This document shows, in pieces, positions 6,481 through 9,449 of a stretch of 9,449 nucleotides of DNA. Origin of the DNA: Limimaricola sp041580155 (lineage in GTDB: Bacteria; Pseudomonadota; Alphaproteobacteria; Rhodobacterales; Rhodobacteraceae). The translations under genes and the position numbers were made by a program. Below the pieces are notes generated by a model. It ran no database searches, was not told where the DNA came from, and was given only the letters and a program-made list of their open reading frames with translations. Numbering within the stretch: the stretch's first letter is position 1; the number at the start of each line of letters is the position of its first letter. The stretch is from positions 1 to 9,449 of the forward strand of contig JBFGEI010000104.1 in the NCBI GenBank assembly GCA_041580155.1, given 5' to 3'.

Positions 6481-7065
6481 ATGCCCGAACGCCTGTCCAT
6501 CGTCGTCGTCGAACGCAACCGCGACCGGGCGCTGCTGATCGTCGACGCGCTGCGCGCCGCCGGCGATTACGAGATCACGGTGATCGCCGAGCAGACCGGG
6601 CTGGCCCGACGGATCGGCGACACCAGGCCCGACATCGTGCTGGTCGACGTCGTCAGCCCGTCGCGCGACATGCTCGAGGAGCTGACCCTGGCGTCATCGC
6701 CGCTCGACCGGCCGGTGGCGATGTTCGTCGACCGGTCGGACGAAGGGCTGGCGGCGGCGGCGATCGAGGCCGGGCTGTCGGCTTATGTCGTCGACGGGCT
6801 GCGGCCCGAGCGGATCAAGCCGGTGCTCGACGCCGCGATCGCCCGGTTCCACCTGTTCGCCAGGATGCGGACGGAACTGGCGACCACGCGACGCGCGCTC
6901 GAGGAACGCAAGACGATCGACCGGGCAAAGGGGCTGTTGATGAAAGCCAAGGGGTTGACCGAGGACGAGGCCTACGCGCTGCTGCGCCGCACCGCGATGG
7001 ACCAGGGACGCAAGGTGGCCGACGTCGCCGCGGCGCTGGTGCTGGCGGCGAGGATGCTGTCATGA
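6481..7065 (+). CDS. nasT: NasT, ANTAR-domain nitrate antitermination regulator
   Basis: 194-residue RNA-binding regulator. An N-terminal receiver-like domain (about 5-122) is followed by a coiled-coil linker and an ANTAR domain (about 133-192) with the signature ERKTIDRAKGLLM (142-154), LTEDEAYALLRRTAM (159-173) and VADVAAALV. In characterised systems ANTAR proteins bind paired hexaloop hairpins in leader RNA and prevent terminator formation. The receiver is degenerate: VVERN (9-13) replaces the usual acidic pair and VVDGL (103-107) replaces the segment with the conserved lysine, although Asp56 in VLVDV remains. This fits NasT, which is controlled by NasS binding rather than phosphorylation. 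Its stop overlaps the nasS start (ATGA), so the two are translationally coupled. The start at 6481 has GGAA about 6 bases upstream. Confidence 0.94.
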   Translation: MPERLSIVVVERNRDRALLIVDALRAAGDYEITVIAEQTGLARRIGDTRPDIVLVDVVSPSRDMLEELTLASSPLDRPVAMFVDRSDEGLAAAAIEAGLSAYVVDGLRPERIKPVLDAAIARFHLFARMRTELATTRRALEERKTIDRAKGLLMKAKGLTEDEAYALLRRTAMDQGRKVADVAAALVLAARMLS

Positions 7066-8213
7066 CCCTCGCGCCGATGAAGGCCGGCTACATCGCGCTG
7101 GTCGACGCCGCGCCGCTGATCGTCGCGCGCGAGCTTGGCTTCGCCGAGACCGAGGGGCTCGACCTGCAATTGCAGCGCGCGCCGTCCTGGTCGACACTGC
7201 GCGACCTGCTGGCGCTGGGAAGGATCGAGGCGGCGCATATGCTGGCGCCGATCCCGGTGGCGATGGCGCTGGGCCTCGGCGGTCTGAGCACCCGGATCGA
7301 CGTGCTGTCGGTGCTGTCCACCGGCGGTCAGGTGGTCGGCGTGTCTGCGGCGCTGGCGCGACGGCTGCGCGACGGCGGCCATGGCTTCGACTTTGCCGAC
7401 GCGGCGGCGGCGGCGCGGGCGCTGCTGGCCGAACCTGGCCTGCGGATCGGCGCGCCGTTCCCGTTCTCGACCCATGCCGAGCTGCTGCACCACTGGCTGG
7501 CGCCGACCGCCGGTGGTCCGCTCGACATCCGCACCGTGCCGCCGCCGCTGATGGCGCAGGCGATGGCCGAGGACGAGATCGACGCGTTCTGCGTCGGCGA
7601 ACCCTGGGGATCGATCGCGGTCGAGACCGGGCTGGCCGAGCTGTTGCTGCCGGGCTGCGCGATCCGCGCCGCGGCGCCCGACAAGGTTCTCGCGGTGCGC
7701 CGCGACTGGGCCGAGGCCGAACCCGAGCTGACCGGCAAGCTGATGCGCGCGGTCTGGCGCGCCGGGCGCTGGCTTGGCGCCGCCGGCAACCTGGCGACGG
7801 CGTCGGAAATCCTCGCGCCGCATCTCGACGTCGCGCCCGAGCTGATCGACCGGACGCTGACCGGCCGGCTGGTGATCGCGCCCGGCGGCGATGAACGGCT
7901 GGTGCCGGGCTTCATCGGCTTCTTCGACGGCGCCGCGACCTTCCCGTGGCGCAGCCAGGCGGCCTGGTTCGGGTCGCGGCTGGCGCGGCGCAGCGGCCGC
8001 GATCCGGCGGCGGCGATCGCCACCGCGCGCGGCGTGTTCCGCACCGATCTCTACCGCCGGCACCTGCGCGCCGTCGGCGCCGACCTGCCCGGTGCGTCGG
8101 ACCGACTCGAGGGCGCGATCACCACGCCGACCGAGGTCCCGGCCGAGCAGGGAAGGGTGATTCTGGCGCCCGACGCGTTCTTCGACGGCCAGATTTTCGA
8201 CCCCGAGGCCTGA
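7062..8213 (+). CDS. nasS: NasS, cytoplasmic nitrate/nitrite sensor
   Basis: 383 residues, related to the nitrate-binding proteins NrtA/CmpA but without a signal peptide, as expected for NasS. In known systems it binds nitrate or nitrite in the cytoplasm and sequesters NasT when ligand is absent. Shared landmarks are GYIALVDAAPLIVARELGF (9-27), RIEAAHMLAPIPVAMALGL (54-72), GAPFPFSTHAELLHHWLA (130-147), VPPPLMAQAM (159-168) and FCVGEPW (176-182). The same STH, PPP and GEPW blocks occur in the downstream nrtA product, so the two are paralogues with different compartments. The start at 7062 overlaps the nasT stop by four bases. The frame is open upstream through nasT, but that part is out-of-frame noise. 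Confidence 0.93.
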   Translation: MTLAPMKAGYIALVDAAPLIVARELGFAETEGLDLQLQRAPSWSTLRDLLALGRIEAAHMLAPIPVAMALGLGGLSTRIDVLSVLSTGGQVVGVSAALARRLRDGGHGFDFADAAAAARALLAEPGLRIGAPFPFSTHAELLHHWLAPTAGGPLDIRTVPPPLMAQAMAEDEIDAFCVGEPWGSIAVETGLAELLLPGCAIRAAAPDKVLAVRRDWAEAEPELTGKLMRAVWRAGRWLGAAGNLATASEILAPHLDVAPELIDRTLTGRLVIAPGGDERLVPGFIGFFDGAATFPWRSQAAWFGSRLARRSGRDPAAAIATARGVFRTDLYRRHLRAVGADLPGASDRLEGAITTPTEVPAEQGRVILAPDAFFDGQIFDPEA

Positions 8214-8319
8214 GACCGACGCTTTTTTGGGCAGGTCGCTGCATTGCAGCAAATGCGTGTGCTGCCGCTGCGGAAGCCGCTTTGCCGCAGCGCGGCGTCG
8301 GGGTAAAAAGAACTTGAGA

Positions 8320-8337
8320 CAGGGCAAGGGCGTCCTG
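8320..8337 (+). ncRNA. ANTAR-type hexaloop hairpin in the nrtA leader
   Basis: CAGGGC (8320-8325) pairs with GTCCTG (8332-8337), 6 bp with one G-U, leaving a six-base loop AAGGGC. A at loop position 1 and G at position 4 match the conserved residues of ANTAR target loops as I recall them. The closing C-G pair also resembles known nas leaders. It ends 5 bases before the terminator-like hairpin. Confidence 0.6.
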
Positions 8338-8342
8338 CAGCC

Positions 8343-8364
8343 GCTCCCGACGACGGGGGCCTTT
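8343..8364 (+). terminator. Terminator-like hairpin in the nrtA leader
   Basis: GCTCCCG (8343-8349) pairs with CGGGGGC (8354-8360), 7 bp with one G-U and loop ACGA, followed by CTTT. The T-run is short. Its position just after the hexaloop hairpin suggests it is the attenuator that NasT overrides. Confidence 0.45.
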
Positions 8365-8464
8365 CCACAGCAAAGCCGCTTTCAAGCGTCGCGACATGCC
8401 GTCGCGCTCCGCTCCGGCTTTCGGCTCACCGCGCCCTGACCTCCCCCGATGGGCGCCATCCGAC

Positions 8465-8468
8465 AAGG
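8465..8468 (+). promoter_or_regulatory. Ribosome binding site selecting the GTG start of nrtA
   Basis: AAGG, followed by 10 bases and then GTG at 8479. The in-frame ATG at 8449 has no such site and would put ten extra residues, including three basic ones, ahead of the signal peptide. Confidence 0.5.
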
Positions 8469-8478
8469 TAGACCCACC

Positions 8479-9449
8479 GTGTTCAATATTCCCCGCCTGT
8501 CCCTTCACGCGCTGCTGATGGCCTCGGCGCTGCCCGCCACCGCCCAGAGCCCCGAGATCGAGGACCTGACCCTGGGCTTCATCAAGCTCACCGACATGGC
8601 GCCGCTCGCCATCGCCTACGAGAAGCACTTCTTCGAGGACGAGGGGCTGTTCGTCACGCTGGAGCCGCAGGCCAACTGGAAGGTGCTGCTCGACGGGGTG
8701 ATCGAGGGCCGGCTGCAGGGCGCGCACATGCTTGCCGGTCAACCGCTTGCCGCGACGATCGGCTACGGCACCCAAGCCCATATCGTGACGCCGTTCTCGA
8801 TGGATCTGAACGGCAACGGCATCACCGTGTCGAACGAGGTCTGGGAGATGATGAAGCCCAACATCGCCTCGGATGCCGAGGGCCGGCCGCAGCACCCGAT
8901 CAGCGCCGCGGCGCTGGCCCCTGTGGTCCAGCAGTTTCGCAACGACGGCCGCCGCTTCGACATGGGCATGGTGTTCCCGGTCTCGACCCATAATTACGAG
9001 CTGCGCTACTGGCTCGCGGCAGGTGGCCTGAACCCCGGCCTCTACAGCCCGGACGACACCTCGGGGCAGATCGGCGCGGAGGTGTTCCTGTCGGTGACGC
9101 CGCCGCCGCAGATGCCCTCGACGCTCGAGGCGGGCACGATCATGGGCTACGACGTCGGCGAGCCGTGGAACCAGCAGGCCGTCGCCATGGGCATCGGCGT
9201 TCCGGTGATCACCGACTACGAAATCTGGAAGAACAATCCCGAGAAGGTGTTCGGCCTGACCGCCGAGTTCGTCGAAGAAAACCCCAACACCACCCGCGCG
9301 CTCACCCGGGCGCTGATCCGCGCCGCCGAATGGCTGGACGCCGACGACAACGCCAACCGCCAGGAGGCGGTCGAGATCCTGTCGCGCCCCGAATACGTTG
9401 GCGCCGACGCCGAGGTGATCGCCGCCTCGATGACCGGCACCTTCGAATA
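8479..9449 (+). CDS. nrtA: Nitrate ABC transporter periplasmic substrate-binding protein NrtA/NasF, partial (C-terminus off the right edge)
   Basis: 323 codons of a family usually a little over 400 residues. It captures nitrate (possibly nitrite) in the periplasm for the NrtBC-type permease and ATPase. From the GTG start, a signal peptide (about 1-22, ending PATA) is followed by family landmarks: LGFIKLTDMAPLAIAYE (32-48), FFEDEGLFV (51-59), the block NWKVLLDGVIEGRLQGAHML (66-85), VFPVSTHNYELRYWLAAGG (165-183), VTPPPQMP (206-213) and GYDVGEPWNQQA (223-234). No lipobox cysteine is seen, so it is a free periplasmic protein, unlike the lipoprotein of cyanobacteria. An ATG at 8449 is an alternative start. 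Transporter genes (nrtB, nrtC) and nitrate/nitrite reductase genes probably follow beyond the edge. CmpA (bicarbonate) is a relative, but the nasTS context favours nitrate. Expression is probably controlled by the upstream leader. Confidence 0.93.
   Translation, partial: MFNIPRLSLHALLMASALPATAQSPEIEDLTLGFIKLTDMAPLAIAYEKHFFEDEGLFVTLEPQANWKVLLDGVIEGRLQGAHMLAGQPLAATIGYGTQAHIVTPFSMDLNGNGITVSNEVWEMMKPNIASDAEGRPQHPISAAALAPVVQQFRNDGRRFDMGMVFPVSTHNYELRYWLAAGGLNPGLYSPDDTSGQIGAEVFLSVTPPPQMPSTLEAGTIMGYDVGEPWNQQAVAMGIGVPVITDYEIWKNNPEKVFGLTAEFVEENPNTTRALTRALIRAAEWLDADDNANRQEAVEILSRPEYVGADAEVIAASMTGTFE

Larger units (their letters stand above)
8214..8478 (+). promoter_or_regulatory. Leader region between nasS and nrtA, candidate NasT-responsive antitermination leader
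   Basis: This 265-base gap has no gene but several hairpins. In order: a possible hexaloop hairpin at 8246-8265 (GCAGCA, loop AATGCG, 2-base bulge); a strong 7-bp hairpin GCTGCGG/CCGCAGC at 8267-8291 that could end the nasTS transcript, though without a T-run; the hexaloop hairpin at 8320-8337; a terminator-like hairpin at 8343-8364; and a 6-bp hairpin CGCGAC/GTCGCG at 8390-8406. The order hexaloop then terminator, between nasTS and a nitrate-transport gene, is what NasT antitermination requires. No clear promoter is visible. If none exists the operon would be read through from nasT. Confidence 0.65.

Noticed and set aside
6972..8327. 451-codon minus-strand frame opposite nasS
   Set aside because: Low-complexity shadow; nasS on the plus strand has clear family motifs and is coupled to nasT.
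8119..8991. Minus-strand frame across the nasS end, the leader and the start of nrtA
   Set aside because: It crosses a leader with hairpins and the start of a well-supported gene, and has no domain or ribosome site.

Overview
The window is very GC-rich DNA with tightly packed genes. Codon use, gene content (periplasmic glucan synthesis, HisKA_2-type PAS kinase, ectoine hydrolase, NasTS nitrate control) and sparse T-runs all suggest an alphaproteobacterium. A Rhodobacteraceae-like, possibly marine or saline-tolerant organism is my inference; no rRNA or other taxonomic marker is present. I see no IS elements, phage genes, tRNAs or CRISPR arrays. This looks like ordinary chromosome rather than a mobile island.

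Layout. (1) 1-1617, minus: osmoregulated periplasmic glucan protein OpgG/MdoG with a twin-arginine signal, cut by the left edge. (2) 1922-3721, minus: a soluble sensor histidine kinase with three PAS domains, a near-consensus sigma-70 promoter (3752-3780) and an intrinsic terminator (1878-1903). The promoter lies inside the longest open frame and so fixes the start at 3721. (3) 3972-5156, plus: ectoine hydrolase DoeA/EutD, divergent from the kinase, followed by a small single-domain rhodanese (5291-5665). (4) 5732-6238, minus: a secreted PCu(A)C copper chaperone, convergent with the rhodanese across a hairpin-rich gap. (5) 6481-9449, plus: a nitrate assimilation control and uptake cluster, nasT (ANTAR antiterminator), nasS (cytoplasmic nitrate sensor, overlapping nasT by ATGA) and nrtA/nasF (periplasmic nitrate-binding protein), cut by the right edge.

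How it works together. The best-defined system is the nitrate module. In characterised bacteria NasS holds NasT inactive. Nitrate or nitrite frees NasT, which binds hexaloop hairpins in the leader RNA of the nas/nrt operon and lets polymerase pass a terminator. The 265-nt gap between nasS and nrtA contains a hairpin with a six-base loop AAGGGC (A at position 1, G at position 4), immediately followed by a terminator-like hairpin, which is the expected arrangement. Upstream of nasT is a 17-bp dyad with NtrC-like spacing. The remaining genes are individually recognisable but appear to be single-gene units: the ectoine hydrolase has no deacetylase, transporter or EnuR regulator beside it, and the kinase has no adjacent response regulator. 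I did not find a clearly new system; the antitermination leader and the orphan ectoine hydrolase are the points most worth checking.
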